Shown piece after piece: positions 48,705 to 58,204 of a stretch of DNA of 64,000 bases. The stretch is from positions 1 through 64,000 of the forward strand of contig VHCG01000005.1 of the NCBI GenBank assembly GCA_016871805.1, written 5' to 3'. Position numbers and translations under genes: made by a program. Below the pieces are notes generated by a model that had not been told where the DNA came from, ran no database searches, and was given only the letters and a program-made list of their open reading frames with translations. This stretch comes from Verrucomicrobiota bacterium. GTDB taxonomy: Bacteria; Verrucomicrobiota; Verrucomicrobiia; Limisphaerales; UBA9464. Every line of letters begins with the position of its first letter. Position 1 is the stretch's first letter.

Positions 48705-48832
48705 ACCGCTGCCAACGTCGATCGCTGCGCTTCCCAGACCCAGGGGAGATGCGGGAGGGCCCCACATCGCTCCTCGGCCTGAGGTCGTGGCCCCGATTGC
48801 CGCCACGACGAAAACACGGTACCTCTTCGCCC

Positions 48833-49318
48833 ATGCCGAGTTTCGACATCGTGTCCCAGGTCAATCCGATGGAGATCGACAACGCCTTCAGCCAGGCCAA
48901 GAAGGAGCTGGCGACGCGGTTCGACTTCAAGGACAGCGGGGCGGAGATCGTGCTGGAGAAGAACGAATTCAAGCTCCGGGCCGGCGACGCCTTCAAGATG
49001 CAGCAGCTCACGGAGCTCCTCGTCGGCAAGCTGGCCAAGCGCGGCATCAGCCTGAAGAACGTCGACACCGGCAGCGCGGAGCTCTCCCCGCTCGGGCACG
49101 CCCGCCAGGTGGTCAAGATCAAGCAGGGCATCGACGGGCCCACCGCGAAGCAGATCTCGCAGTTCATCCGCCAGACGGGACTCAAGGTGACCGCGGCCAT
49201 CCAGGGCGAGGAGGTCCGCGTCACGGGCAAGAGCCGTGACGACCTCCAGTCCGTCATCGCCGCGGTCCGACAGGAGGAGTGGGCCGTGGCCCTGAACTTC
49301 GTGAACTTCCGGGACTGA
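48833..49318 (+). CDS. yajQ: YajQ family nucleotide-binding protein
   Basis: A 161-residue protein with two ferredoxin-like folds. Seen: MPSFDIVSQVNPMEIDNAFSQAKKELATRFDFK, then LRAGDAFKMQQLTELLVGKLAKRGI, GHARQVVKIKQGIDGPTAKQISQFIR and ending VRQEEWAVALNFVNFRD, all near the family consensus. Members bind cyclic di-GMP in Xanthomonas and Pseudomonas; the role here is unproven. The start ATG 48833 gives the exact family N-terminus although the frame is open upstream. Confidence 0.95.
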   Translation: MPSFDIVSQVNPMEIDNAFSQAKKELATRFDFKDSGAEIVLEKNEFKLRAGDAFKMQQLTELLVGKLAKRGISLKNVDTGSAELSPLGHARQVVKIKQGIDGPTAKQISQFIRQTGLKVTAAIQGEEVRVTGKSRDDLQSVIAAVRQEEWAVALNFVNFRD

Positions 49319-49426
49319 CCCCCTTTCCGTCTCCCCCTCCCGCCGCATCGTCGGCCGCCCTTGGCGCACGGTTGCTCTTGGCCCTTTGCTCTTCGGCCTT
49401 CGTGCGGCAAGGTTGACGGGCATTCG

Positions 49427-50545
49427 GTGACAACCACCTGGCCCATTGACCGCTGGTGGAGGAGCGTCCGATCCCCGTTGGGAATCGCCCTGCTCCTCTC
49501 CCTGCTGCTGCACGGATACGTCTGGCTGATGGCGGTGCTGATCGAGGCGGCCTTGGCCAATGGCTGGATTCCTAAATTGATGGAGCCGGCCGTCGTTCCA
49601 CTGGCCGCGAAGACTGTTCCGCCTCCGACCAACGCCCCTCCGGCTGAGGTCTGGAAGGAGGTCCCGCTGCAGTTCGTGGAGGTGGATCCGACGACGATAT
49701 CCGATGCGCCCGACGACGCCACGTTCTTCTCCACCGCCAACACCCGTGCGGCGAACCCGGATCCGAAGACAAGTCCCCAGAACAAGCCCCGACTCGACGG
49801 GAAACGGGAGGATTCGCTGAAGACGTTCGACACGGCAAAGCCCACCCAGAAGGCCCAGCCGACCCCGGAGGCGGAATCGCCGCCCGACCAGGAAGCGGTG
49901 GCGGAACGGCGGGCCACGCCGACTCCGAAGCCGGCAGGACAGGAGCCCAAACTCGTCGAGAAAGCCCCTCCCCGTGAGGAGGTCCAGCCCGGCACCGCGC
50001 CCGGCGAAACATTACTGGCCAAGGCCACCCTGAAATCACAGGAACTCAAACCCCTGCCCCAGACCCAGCAGACGCCCCAGAAGGCCACGCAGCCGGAGGA
50101 GCAGGCGCGTCCCCAGAAGCGAAGGACCCCCAAGCGCCTCGCCGAGGTCATGCCCGCGCGAGGTTTGATCGTAGGCGAAACGATGCGCCAGGAGGGCGGG
50201 GTCTCCCGCATGTCGGTGGAATCGTCCCTCGACGTCAAAGCCAGCCCCCTCGGGGACTACCACTACCGCATGGTTCTAGCGGTCCAGCAGCAATGGTACC
50301 GGCTCCTCGAGGAACGGCGCTACGCCCTGGAGCGCATCGGAAAGGTGGTGGTGTCGTTCGACCTCCATTCCGATGGGTCCATCAGCGGCATCGAGACCAA
50401 GCAGTCGGAGGTCGGTGAGACGCTCTCCTTCCTCTGCGAGCTCTCGGTGATGCAACCCGCCCCGTTCGGCCGCTGGCCGGCGGATATCCGCCGCATGGTC
50501 GGGGGCGACGTCATCCCGGTCACCTTCACGTTCAACTACTACTGA
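49427..50545 (+). CDS. TonB-like energy-transducing protein
   Basis: A 372-residue protein from GTG 49427. Seen: a short cytoplasmic lead, one membrane helix (GIALLLSLLLHGYVWLMAVLIEAAL, with the His typical of TonB/TolA helices), a long Pro/Lys/Glu-rich periplasmic spacer (about residues 60-260), and a C-terminal TonB-like domain (YHYRMVLAVQQQWYRLLEER...GKVVVSFDLHSDGSISGIE). It is followed 3 bases later by exbB- and exbD-like genes, so it is the transducer of this set. The cognate receptor is not in the window. Confidence 0.85.
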   Translation: MTTTWPIDRWWRSVRSPLGIALLLSLLLHGYVWLMAVLIEAALANGWIPKLMEPAVVPLAAKTVPPPTNAPPAEVWKEVPLQFVEVDPTTISDAPDDATFFSTANTRAANPDPKTSPQNKPRLDGKREDSLKTFDTAKPTQKAQPTPEAESPPDQEAVAERRATPTPKPAGQEPKLVEKAPPREEVQPGTAPGETLLAKATLKSQELKPLPQTQQTPQKATQPEEQARPQKRRTPKRLAEVMPARGLIVGETMRQEGGVSRMSVESSLDVKASPLGDYHYRMVLAVQQQWYRLLEERRYALERIGKVVVSFDLHSDGSISGIETKQSEVGETLSFLCELSVMQPAPFGRWPADIRRMVGGDVIPVTFTFNYY

Positions 50546-50548
50546 GAC

Positions 50549-51178
50549 ATGTTTGCCCTCCTGGCCGATGGCGGCCCCTTCGTCTGGCTCCTCCTCGTGA
50601 TGTCCGTGATCTCGCTCGCGCTGGTCCTTGAACGGGGCTGGTACCTTCGACGATCTCGGGTGATGCCCCAGGTGCTGGTCGACGCCATGGAACGGCTCGA
50701 TGCCGCCGGTCTCCGGGGCACGTGCACCGCGATGCCCTCGCCACTGTCCCGGCTTGTCGTGACCGTGCTGGACCAAATCCAGTGGCCCAAGGAGGAAGTT
50801 GCCAGCGCCGTCGAGGTGAAGGCCCGACGCGAGGTCGCCCTGATGGAGCGCGGGCTCGTCATCCTGGAGATCGTTGTCGGAATCGCGCCCCTGGTCGGAC
50901 TCGTCGGTACGATCTATGGGATCATTCCCCTGTTCGTTGACTTCGGTAAGGCCATATCCGGGGACTACGCCCTGCTCGCCAAGGGAATCGGGGCCGCTCT
51001 CAACAAGACCCTGGTGGGACTTCTCGTGGCCATCCCCACCCTCGTCGCGTGGAGCTATTTCAACAAAAAGGTGGAGGCCCTCGCCGTCGAGCTTGAGGGG
51101 CATTGCGACGCCCTGATCCGACGCCATTACCTCAGGGAGCGACTCGACGGCACGAAACCCGGCTCGCCCCGGCCATGA
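50549..51178 (+). CDS. exbB: MotA/TolQ/ExbB proton channel family protein
   Basis: A 209-residue inner-membrane protein with three membrane helices: FVWLLLVMSVISLALVLERGWYL, then VVGIAPLVGLVGTIYGIIPLF and ALNKTLVGLLVAIPTLVAWSYF, the last two carrying the proton-path motif of ExbB (APLLGLLGTV... and ...TALGLLVAIPAVI-like). It forms the proton-driven motor with ExbD and powers the TonB-like protein upstream. The stop overlaps the exbD start (ATGA). Confidence 0.93.
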   Translation: MFALLADGGPFVWLLLVMSVISLALVLERGWYLRRSRVMPQVLVDAMERLDAAGLRGTCTAMPSPLSRLVVTVLDQIQWPKEEVASAVEVKARREVALMERGLVILEIVVGIAPLVGLVGTIYGIIPLFVDFGKAISGDYALLAKGIGAALNKTLVGLLVAIPTLVAWSYFNKKVEALAVELEGHCDALIRRHYLRERLDGTKPGSPRP

Positions 51179-51597
51179 AGTTCTACCCACGACGCCGCAA
51201 GGCCGCCCCGGCCATCATCATCATCTCGCTGATCGATGTGCTGATCGTGATGCTGGTATTCCTGCTGTTCACCACCACGTTCAAGAACGCGCCGACGGTC
51301 AAGCTTGAGCTCCCCGAGACGAGCGATCCACCAAAGACGGGGGCCAGAAACGACACGCCACCGATGATCGTCACCGTCGCCGCGAGGGAACCCAACTACT
51401 TCATCGGTAACCGGGCCGTGACCGCCGACCGCCTCCTCAACGAGCTGCGAACCGCGAAGACCAACGATCCTCAGATGCGTCTTGTGATCCGTGGCGATGG
51501 GGACGCCGCGTGGCGACTGGTCGTCAAGGTCCTGGACTTCGCCAAGCAGTCCCAGATCACGAACGTACGGGCATTCACCAAGTCGAAGGTTCCATGA
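51175..51597 (+). CDS. exbD: ExbD/TolR family biopolymer transport protein
   Basis: A 140-residue protein. Seen: basic lead, one membrane helix with the key Asp (IIIISLIDVLIVMLVFLLFTTTF, Asp in SLIDVL), then a periplasmic domain (VKLELPETSD..., MIVTVAAREPNYFIGNRAVT, RLVIRGDGDAAWRLVVKVLDFAKQSQITNV). ATG 51175 lies inside the exbB stop region (4-base overlap), showing translational coupling. It completes a TonB-ExbB-ExbD operon. Confidence 0.93.
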   Translation: MKFYPRRRKAAPAIIIISLIDVLIVMLVFLLFTTTFKNAPTVKLELPETSDPPKTGARNDTPPMIVTVAAREPNYFIGNRAVTADRLLNELRTAKTNDPQMRLVIRGDGDAAWRLVVKVLDFAKQSQITNVRAFTKSKVP

Positions 51598-51709
51598 GCG
51601 ACAGGCCGACCCGTACCAAAACGTCCGCAGTGCAGTCGACGACACCCCGGTCCGGATTTGTCGTTTCCCGATCCACGCATACCTTTCAACAGCAGTTGAT
51701 ACCACCTCC

Positions 51710-52933
51710 ATGAACACTCTCCGGCTGCCTTCCTTCGCTCTTTCGGTCCTGCTCCACGCCCTCCCGCTGGTCCGGACCGCTGCCACCGCGGATGTGCTGG
51801 CCGCCGCGTCCCCGATCGTCGCGCTTCTGCGGTGGATTGGGGGTGCCGCCGCGGTCGCAGGCTCGTTCCATGCCGTGTCCGGGAGCTCGATCACGGTCAC
51901 AAGTCCCACGGAGAGCCGGGTCCGCGCGACCAATGGCGTCGACATCGCCTTCCGGGTCTCCCTGACCTACACCTCGGGATCGACCGTCCGGAGTCCTGCG
52001 CTGTACGAGGCCTCGAATCTTCCGCCCGGATTCAACCCGCCCACCAAGTCGGGCTCGATCTGGCGGATCACCGGCAAACCGACGGCATCGGGCACGTTCG
52101 CCAACGTCATGCTGACCGGGTACCAGAACGTCAACGGCAACAAGGCCTCCGTTCCCCTCACCATCGTTGTCGTCGACGCTCCCCCTGCGATCACAACCCA
52201 GCCTGCCAATCTCACCGTGACGGCAGGACAGACTGCCACCCTTTCCGTCACGGCAACGGGCGGCTCTTTGGGATACCAGTGGCTCAAGGGAGATCTCGAA
52301 ATCCCCAAGGCGACGAATGCCTCGCTCACCTTCCCGTCCACGACGGTCACGGACGGCGGGACCTACAGCGTCCGGATCTCCAACAGCGGCGGATCCGTCC
52401 TGAGTGCGCCGACCGTGCTCACGGTCATCCCGGGGAGCCTGCCACCGGAATTCACCGCCCTCCCCCGTCCGGCAAGGGTCCATACCGGCGAAGCGGTGGC
52501 CCTCAACGCCGCTGCATCCGGTGATGGACCGCTGTCCTGGTCGTGGTCGAAGGACGGGGTCGTCCTCCCGGGACAGACTGCCCCCACCCTCTCAATCCTT
52601 TCGGCTTCTGCAGATGATGGTGGAAACTATGTCGTGACCGTCACCGGCCCGGGCGGGGCGGCCTCGGCGCCCGCGGCGCGGGTCGCGGTGGTCCCCATCC
52701 TGTCCCTCGGGGATCCAGTGGTCGGTGGCGGAACCCTCTCCTTCGAACTGGGCGCCATCCCGGATCGGGTCTACGTCCTGGAAACCTCCGCTGTGGACTC
52801 TCCGAACCTCTGGAACCCCGTCACCGAGGCCTCCGCAACGGGAGAAGCCGGTCCCGCCGGGATCGTCCCACTTCGTTTCCAGATCTCGGAGCCGGCCTCC
52901 GCAGCCGGCCTCTACCGGGTACGGGCGCGCTAG
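51710..52933 (+). CDS. Secreted immunoglobulin-like repeat protein
   Basis: A 407-residue exported protein. Seen: signal-like start (MNTLRLPSFALSVLLHALPLV), a cadherin/putative-Ig domain (VTSPTESRVRATNGVDIAFRVSLTYTSGSTV...LPPGFNPPTKSGSIWRITGKPTASGTF), then two Ig-like domains (ITTQPANLTVTAGQTATLSVTATGGSLGYQWLKGD... and PARVHTGEAVALNAAASGDGPLSWSWSKDGVVL), each ending in DGGTYSV or DGGNYVV. The C-terminal module (VYVLETSAVDSPNLWNPV...LYRVRAR) is the verrucomicrobial tail seen also at 17303 and 18699. Likely a surface adhesion or scaffold protein; the role is unknown. A weak hairpin (52943-52965) follows. Confidence 0.8.
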   Translation: MNTLRLPSFALSVLLHALPLVRTAATADVLAAASPIVALLRWIGGAAAVAGSFHAVSGSSITVTSPTESRVRATNGVDIAFRVSLTYTSGSTVRSPALYEASNLPPGFNPPTKSGSIWRITGKPTASGTFANVMLTGYQNVNGNKASVPLTIVVVDAPPAITTQPANLTVTAGQTATLSVTATGGSLGYQWLKGDLEIPKATNASLTFPSTTVTDGGTYSVRISNSGGSVLSAPTVLTVIPGSLPPEFTALPRPARVHTGEAVALNAAASGDGPLSWSWSKDGVVLPGQTAPTLSILSASADDGGNYVVTVTGPGGAASAPAARVAVVPILSLGDPVVGGGTLSFELGAIPDRVYVLETSAVDSPNLWNPVTEASATGEAGPAGIVPLRFQISEPASAAGLYRVRAR

Positions 52934-53035
52934 CGCCACAAGGCTTCCATAGCCGCCGTGGAAGCAGGTTCCAGACGTCGAAATTTCCTTCGCGCATCCC
53001 TCGGGTCCGGTGTTTCATCCCGCCGCCCTCGATCC

Positions 53036-54622
53036 ATGCCGAAACGTACCGACATCCACTCCGTCCTCATCATCGGCGCCGGGCCGATCATCATCGGCCA
53101 AGCCTGTGAGTTCGACTACTCCGGGACCCAGGCCTGCAAGGCCCTCCGGGAGGAGGGCTACCGGGTGGTTCTGGTGAACTCCAATCCGGCCACGATCATG
53201 ACGGATCCGGAGTTCGCCGACCGGACCTACATCGAGCCGGTGACCCCGGAGGTCGTGGAGAAGATCATCGTCCGCGAACTCGACGAAATGCGCCGTATCG
53301 GGGTGCCCACCGAGGCCATGAACCCTGGCGTGGCCCACAAACTGGTGCTGTTGCCCACCCTGGGCGGACAGACCGCGCTCAACACCGCCATGCGACTGCA
53401 CAAGTCGGGTGTGCTCGCGAAGCACGGCGTCGAGATGATCGGCGCCAAGGCCGAGGCCATCGAGAAAGGCGAGGACCGACAGATCTTCAAGGACCTCATG
53501 CTGTCGATCGGCCTAGACGTCCCCGTCAGCGGAACGGCCCACGACATGCCGGAGGCCCGGACCGTGGCCGAGAAGATCGGGCGCTTCCCGGTCATTATCC
53601 GTCCCGCCTTCACCCTCGGCGGCACCGGCGGCGGCATCGCCTACAACCGCGACGAATTCGAGGAGATCGCCAAGCGCGGTCTCGATCTCTCCCCCGTCTC
53701 AGAGATCCTCGTCGAGGAATCCCTGCTCGGCTGGAAGGAATACGAGATGGAGGTGATGCGCGACCGGGCCGACAACTGCGTCATCATCTGCTCGATCGAG
53801 AACTTCGATCCCATGGGAGTTCACACCGGCGACTCCATCACGGTGGCGCCGACCCAGACCCTCACGGACAAGGAATACCAGATCATGCGCGACCAGAGCT
53901 TCGCCGTGATCCGCGCCGTGGGCGTCGAGACCGGGGGGTCGAACATCCAGTTCGGTGTCAGTCCCGACACCGGACGGATGGTGATCATCGAGATGAACCC
54001 ACGGGTGAGCCGGAGCTCCGCCCTCGCCTCCAAGGCGACGGGGTTTCCGATCGCTAAGATCGCCGCGAAACTCGCGGTGGGCTACCTGCTCGACGAGATC
54101 CGCAACGACATCACCCGGGAGACCCCCGCCAGCTTCGAGCCGACGATCGACTACGTCGTCACCAAGATCCCCCGGTTCGCCTTCGAAAAGTTCCCACAGG
54201 CGGATTCGACCCTGACGACCCAGATGAAGAGCGTCGGGGAGGCGATGGCCATCGGCCGGACGTTCAAGGAGAGCCTCCAGAAGTGTCTCCGTTCCCTCGA
54301 GATCGGACGCCAGGGGCTGGGTGGCGACGGCAAGCCCTGGCGGATCAGCGGTTGGAACCCGCGGATGGAGGGTTCCGAATCCCAGCCGGAGGGCCGGATG
54401 GTGGTCGATGTCTTCGGAGACCGGGACACCTTCCCGAGGGACGTGATCTCCCGGAAGCTGAGCGTACCGAACTCGGACCGCATCTTCTTCATCCGCCATG
54501 CTTTCCGGGCCGGGTTCTCGGTCGATGAGATCTTCCAGCTCTCCAAGATCGACCGCTGGTTCCTCACCCAGATTCGCGAGATCGTGGAGATGGAGGACGA
54601 GCTGGCGGCCTCTGCAAGCTGA
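53036..54622 (+). CDS. carB: Carbamoyl-phosphate synthase large subunit, N-terminal half only
   Basis: A 528-residue protein matching the first half of CarB (about 1,070 residues). Seen: [72 protein letters not shown], the ATP-grasp glycine loop [63 protein letters not shown], then the start of the oligomerisation domain ending [23 protein letters not shown] and a stop. The carboxy-phosphate half is complete; the carbamate-phosphorylating half is absent downstream. Split CarB is known in some archaea and in Aquifex. The other half is presumably encoded elsewhere. ATG 53036 fits the family start. Confidence 0.92.
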   Translation: MPKRTDIHSVLIIGAGPIIIGQACEFDYSGTQACKALREEGYRVVLVNSNPATIMTDPEFADRTYIEPVTPEVVEKIIVRELDEMRRIGVPTEAMNPGVAHKLVLLPTLGGQTALNTAMRLHKSGVLAKHGVEMIGAKAEAIEKGEDRQIFKDLMLSIGLDVPVSGTAHDMPEARTVAEKIGRFPVIIRPAFTLGGTGGGIAYNRDEFEEIAKRGLDLSPVSEILVEESLLGWKEYEMEVMRDRADNCVIICSIENFDPMGVHTGDSITVAPTQTLTDKEYQIMRDQSFAVIRAVGVETGGSNIQFGVSPDTGRMVIIEMNPRVSRSSALASKATGFPIAKIAAKLAVGYLLDEIRNDITRETPASFEPTIDYVVTKIPRFAFEKFPQADSTLTTQMKSVGEAMAIGRTFKESLQKCLRSLEIGRQGLGGDGKPWRISGWNPRMEGSESQPEGRMVVDVFGDRDTFPRDVISRKLSVPNSDRIFFIRHAFRAGFSVDEIFQLSKIDRWFLTQIREIVEMEDELAASAS

Positions 54623-54748
54623 GGCCTCGCCGCCCTTAGGGCGAGCCGGGAAGCATTCTAGGGGGTTGTCACGGAGGTGGACCTGCGGACCGCGGCCGAC
54701 TTGCAGTCCTTCCGAATGCAGTCACCCTTCATCTCCGTCTGCCCTACC

Positions 54749-55861
54749 ATGAGAGTTCCCCGAGTCCTATATCTCCTCCTGCTGGCCAACGTTGTTCTCG
54801 CGTCAACCGTTTCGCCGGTCGCCCAGACGGCGAAACCGGCCACACAGCCGGCACCGACTGCCACCCGTCCCATGAACCCGTTCCAGAAACCCCAGGAGAC
54901 CGATCTCAAGAAGAAGCTCACCCCAGAGCAGTACAAGGTCACCCAGCAGTGCGGCACCGAGCCCCCGTTTCGGAATGCCTACTGGGACAACAAGAAGACT
55001 GGTATCTATGTGGACATCGTCTCTGGCGAACCCCTGTTCAGTTCGCTGGACAAGTATGACTCCGGGTCCGGATGGCCCAGCTTCACCCAGCCGATCGAGG
55101 GATCGGACATCGTCGAAAAGAAGGATCTGACCCACGGCATGGTACGGACCGAGGTTCGTTCCAAGGTGGCGGACTCCCATCTGGGCCATGTCTTCGATGA
55201 CGGTCCTGGACCCACGGGCCAGCGGTTCTGCATCAACTCGGCCTCGCTGCGATTCGTTCCGGTCGAGCGCATGGCGGAAGAGGGATTTGGAGCCTACCTC
55301 GGGCCTTTTGTGAAGGCGGGTCTGATCCCCTTGGCGACCGCCACAACCGCCGCCGGGAAGCCTGGCCAGGGAAACCGTGAGACAGCGGTCTTTGCCGGGG
55401 GCTGCTTCTGGGGCATGGAGGAGATCCTGCGCAGGATCCCGGGCGTCCTCCAGACCACCGTGGGCTACACCGGCAGTTCGATACCAAACCCCACCTACAA
55501 GCAGGTGTGCACGGGCCAGACCGGCCACGCCGAGGCGATCGAGATCGTCTTCGACCCCTCGAAGATCAGCTACGAGAAGCTGGTAGGGGTGTTCTTCCGG
55601 ATGCATGACCCGACCACCCTGAACCGGCAGCACAACGACGTCGGAACCCAGTATCGCTCGGCTATCTTCTACCTCGACGACCGCCAGCGCGAAACTGCCG
55701 AAGCGGTCAAGGCGAAGGTCGACAAATCCGGTCGCTGGAAACGCCCGATCGTCACCGAAATCACCGCGGCTTCCACCTTCTACCCCGCAGAGGCCTACCA
55801 TCAGGACTATCTGATCAAGAACCCGGGTGGCTACAATTGCCACGTGCTGCTGCCCGAGTGA
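54749..55861 (+). CDS. msrBA: Exported MsrB-MsrA fusion methionine sulfoxide reductase
   Basis: Repairs both methionine sulfoxide epimers, probably in the periplasm. Seen: signal peptide [26 protein letters not shown]; an MsrB domain (about 55-175) with catalytic Cys161 in [11 protein letters not shown] and GSGWPSF; then MsrA (about 210-370) with [13 protein letters not shown] (Cys219), [29 protein letters not shown] and YHQDYL. The MsrB part lacks the zinc CxxC pairs ([13 protein letters not shown]), as in many fusion forms. The B-then-A order is the reverse of PilB-type fusions. The frame opens earlier (54677), but ATG 54749 gives the signal peptide. Confidence 0.93.
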   Translation: MRVPRVLYLLLLANVVLASTVSPVAQTAKPATQPAPTATRPMNPFQKPQETDLKKKLTPEQYKVTQQCGTEPPFRNAYWDNKKTGIYVDIVSGEPLFSSLDKYDSGSGWPSFTQPIEGSDIVEKKDLTHGMVRTEVRSKVADSHLGHVFDDGPGPTGQRFCINSASLRFVPVERMAEEGFGAYLGPFVKAGLIPLATATTAAGKPGQGNRETAVFAGGCFWGMEEILRRIPGVLQTTVGYTGSSIPNPTYKQVCTGQTGHAEAIEIVFDPSKISYEKLVGVFFRMHDPTTLNRQHNDVGTQYRSAIFYLDDRQRETAEAVKAKVDKSGRWKRPIVTEITAASTFYPAEAYHQDYLIKNPGGYNCHVLLPE

Positions 55862-55889
55862 CGTCCCGGGTGTAGGGTCAGTCTCCGCG

Positions 55890-55922
55890 AAACGCCGCCT
55901 GGATGGGCGGCGTTTGTGTTTC
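55890..55922 (+). terminator. Probable Rho-independent terminator after msrBA
   Basis: A perfect 10-bp stem, AAACGCCGCC (55890-55899) with GGCGGCGTTT (55906-55915), loop TGGATG, followed by a T-rich tail (TGTGTTT). It lies 29 bases after the msrBA stop. Confidence 0.75.
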
Positions 55923-56003
55923 CGCGGGCATCGGGGCGGTGCTGAAACCATCGCCAGTCGGGATTTCGATTCGACTTGGCCCGGTTCCATGGCATCGACA
56001 GGG

Positions 56004-58040
56004 ATGCACTTCCGCCGGATCCCCCGCCCCTTCTTACTCGCCGCCATCCTGTTCACCTGCGGCACGACGAACGCCGCCCAGCCCACGCCACCACGCTTCA
56101 GCGTGGCCTTGATGGACACCAACACCAGCCCGAGGGTGGACTTCGCCAAATACGCCTTCGGAAAATGGCTCCAGGACAACCCGATCCCATCGGACAAGTC
56201 CCGCTGGGGTGGCTTTGACGAACTGGCGCAGTTCAACTGGGCGGCGCTCAAGGACATCCTCGAGACCACGGCCGGCACCTTGAATCCTCCCGGATCGGTG
56301 GACCAGAAGGTCGGGGACTTCTTCGCCTCCGCCATAGATCAGCCCGCGATCGACGCTGCGAGCCTCAAGCCCGTCGAGGCCCGTCTGAAGCAGATCGATG
56401 GACTCCGCTCCGTCGCGGACATGGCAGGCATCCTGGCTACACTGCACAACGAGGGTGGGGGGGCCTGTTTCGGGGTGGGGGTTTCGGCCGACCAGAAGAA
56501 AAGCGATGTCAACGCCCTGTACGCCAGCCAGGGCGGGTTGAGCCTGCCGAGCCGGGACTACTACTTCGGAGACGCGTTCGCCAAGCAGCGGTCGGAGTTC
56601 GTGGCGCATGTCGGCCGGATGCTCACCCTCGCCGGGGACACTCCGGAAGCCGCAGCCCGGGCCGCCACCAATGTCTTCGAGCTGGAGAAGGCCCTGGCCA
56701 CCAATGCCAAGACCCCGGTCGAACTCCGCGATCGCGTAGCCAACTACAACAAGATGGCCACCTCGGCACTCGCCGCGATGGTTCCCGCCCTACCCTTCGA
56801 GCAGTACTTCCGCGACCGCGGGATAACGGGGCCCGCCGCATCGGAGATCATCGTCGGACAGCCCCGGTTCTTCGAGGGACTCCAGCAGGCGCTGACAAAC
56901 CGGCCGCTGTCGGACTGGAAGACCTACCTCCGGTACAAGACCCTCAACGATGCCGCGCCCGCGCTGGCCAACCCGTTCGAGGAGGAGAACTTCCGTTTCT
57001 ATGGGACCGTCCTGCGAGGGACACCCAAGATGGAACCCCGCTGGCAACGTGCGGCCCGGATGGTCGACGGCGGGATCGGAGAGGCGCTCGGAAAGCTGTA
57101 CGTCGACCGCTACTACCCCCCCGAGGCCAAGGCTCGGATGGACGAGATGATCTCGAACATCAAGACCGTCATGCGGGAGCGCCTGCAGAAGCTGGACTGG
57201 ATGACCGAACCGACTCGTCAGAAGGCCCTCGCAAAGTTCGACCGGTTCGTGGCGCGGATCGGACATCCGGATCGGTTCCGGGACTACTCCTCCGTGGCCA
57301 TACGTCGGGACGATCTCTTCAGCAACCTTCGAGCGGCCACGGAATTCGAGGTAAAGCGCAACCTGGCCAAGCTGGGCAAGCCCGTCGACAAGTCAGAATG
57401 GGGCATGACTCCCCCCACGGTGAATGCCTACTTCCAGCCCACCGCCAACCAGATCGTCTTCCCGGCAGGCATCCTCCAGCCGCCATTCTTCGACTTCACC
57501 CTGGACGACGCCGTCAACTATGGCGCGATCGGGGGGGTCATCGGTCACGAGATCACGCACGGGTTCGACGACCAGGGACGCAGGTACGACGCCGACGGCA
57601 ACCTGGCGGACTGGTGGACGCCGGCCGACGCCGAACAGTTCACCGGCAGGGCCACCGCCCTCATCCAGCAGTACAACGCCTACAACGCGCTTCCAGGCCT
57701 GAACGTCAACGGGGCCCTGTCCCTGGGTGAGAACATTGCCGACCTCGGTGGCACCTCCATCGCCTTCGAGGCCCTCCAACGTTCCCTCAAGGGGAAGAAG
57801 GTGGCTCTGATCGATGGGATGACACCGGAGCAGCGTTTCTTCCTGTCGTGGGCCCAGCAATGGCGGACGAACTTCCGGGAGGATGCCCTGCGCCGTCAGG
57901 TCGCGGTCGGCCCCCATTCCCCGGGGATGTTCCGGGCGATCGGACCGATCGGCAACATGCCCGAGTTCTTCGAGGCCTTCGGGATCCGTGAGAGCGACCC
58001 GATGTGGCGGAAACCCGAGTCCAGAGTGAAGATTTGGTGA
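56004..58040 (+). CDS. M13 family zinc metallopeptidase (neprilysin-like), exported
   Basis: A 678-residue secreted endopeptidase. Seen: signal peptide MHFRRIPRPFLLAAILFTCGTTNA; the M13 N-terminal domain start (VDFAKYAFGKWLQDNPIPSDKSRWGGFDEL); and the catalytic domain with NAYFQPTANQIVFPAGILQPPFFD, the zinc motif HEITH at 515-519, the third ligand Glu576 in ENIADLGG with Asp580, and a terminal W as in neprilysins. The length is normal. It acts on peptides up to about 40 residues; the target here is unknown. ATG 55989 is an alternative start. A 7-bp hairpin (58048-58065) follows the stop. Confidence 0.93.
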   Translation: MHFRRIPRPFLLAAILFTCGTTNAAQPTPPRFSVALMDTNTSPRVDFAKYAFGKWLQDNPIPSDKSRWGGFDELAQFNWAALKDILETTAGTLNPPGSVDQKVGDFFASAIDQPAIDAASLKPVEARLKQIDGLRSVADMAGILATLHNEGGGACFGVGVSADQKKSDVNALYASQGGLSLPSRDYYFGDAFAKQRSEFVAHVGRMLTLAGDTPEAAARAATNVFELEKALATNAKTPVELRDRVANYNKMATSALAAMVPALPFEQYFRDRGITGPAASEIIVGQPRFFEGLQQALTNRPLSDWKTYLRYKTLNDAAPALANPFEEENFRFYGTVLRGTPKMEPRWQRAARMVDGGIGEALGKLYVDRYYPPEAKARMDEMISNIKTVMRERLQKLDWMTEPTRQKALAKFDRFVARIGHPDRFRDYSSVAIRRDDLFSNLRAATEFEVKRNLAKLGKPVDKSEWGMTPPTVNAYFQPTANQIVFPAGILQPPFFDFTLDDAVNYGAIGGVIGHEITHGFDDQGRRYDADGNLADWWTPADAEQFTGRATALIQQYNAYNALPGLNVNGALSLGENIADLGGTSIAFEALQRSLKGKKVALIDGMTPEQRFFLSWAQQWRTNFREDALRRQVAVGPHSPGMFRAIGPIGNMPEFFEAFGIRESDPMWRKPESRVKIW

Positions 58041-58047
58041 CCGGAGG

Positions 58048-58065
58048 CCTCCGCCATCGCGGAGG
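58048..58065 (+). terminator. Hairpin after M13 peptidase gene
   Basis: CCTCCGC (58048-58054) pairs with GCGGAGG (58059-58065) around CATC, 8 bases after the stop. No T tract, so it is a weak terminator candidate. The following 139 bases before the next start contain more GC-rich, possibly structured sequence but no motif I can name. Confidence 0.35.
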
Positions 58066-58204
58066 GGCCGAACTACGCAAAAGCCTTAGGTGCGCTTGGG
58101 GGTGGGCCCTGTATCCCCCACACCATGGGTTGTGTAGACAGAGAGTAGGGAGAGGTGGAACCCGTGGTGGGCATTCCCGCTCTCCCATCAAGGAGTCATT
58201 CCAT

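Noticed and set aside
58041-58204. Possible riboswitch (CGCAAAAGCC-like text) before the heme-protein gene
   Set aside because: A resemblance to c-di-GMP aptamer text was considered, but the other conserved blocks and stems are absent. Only generic GC-rich hairpins remain.
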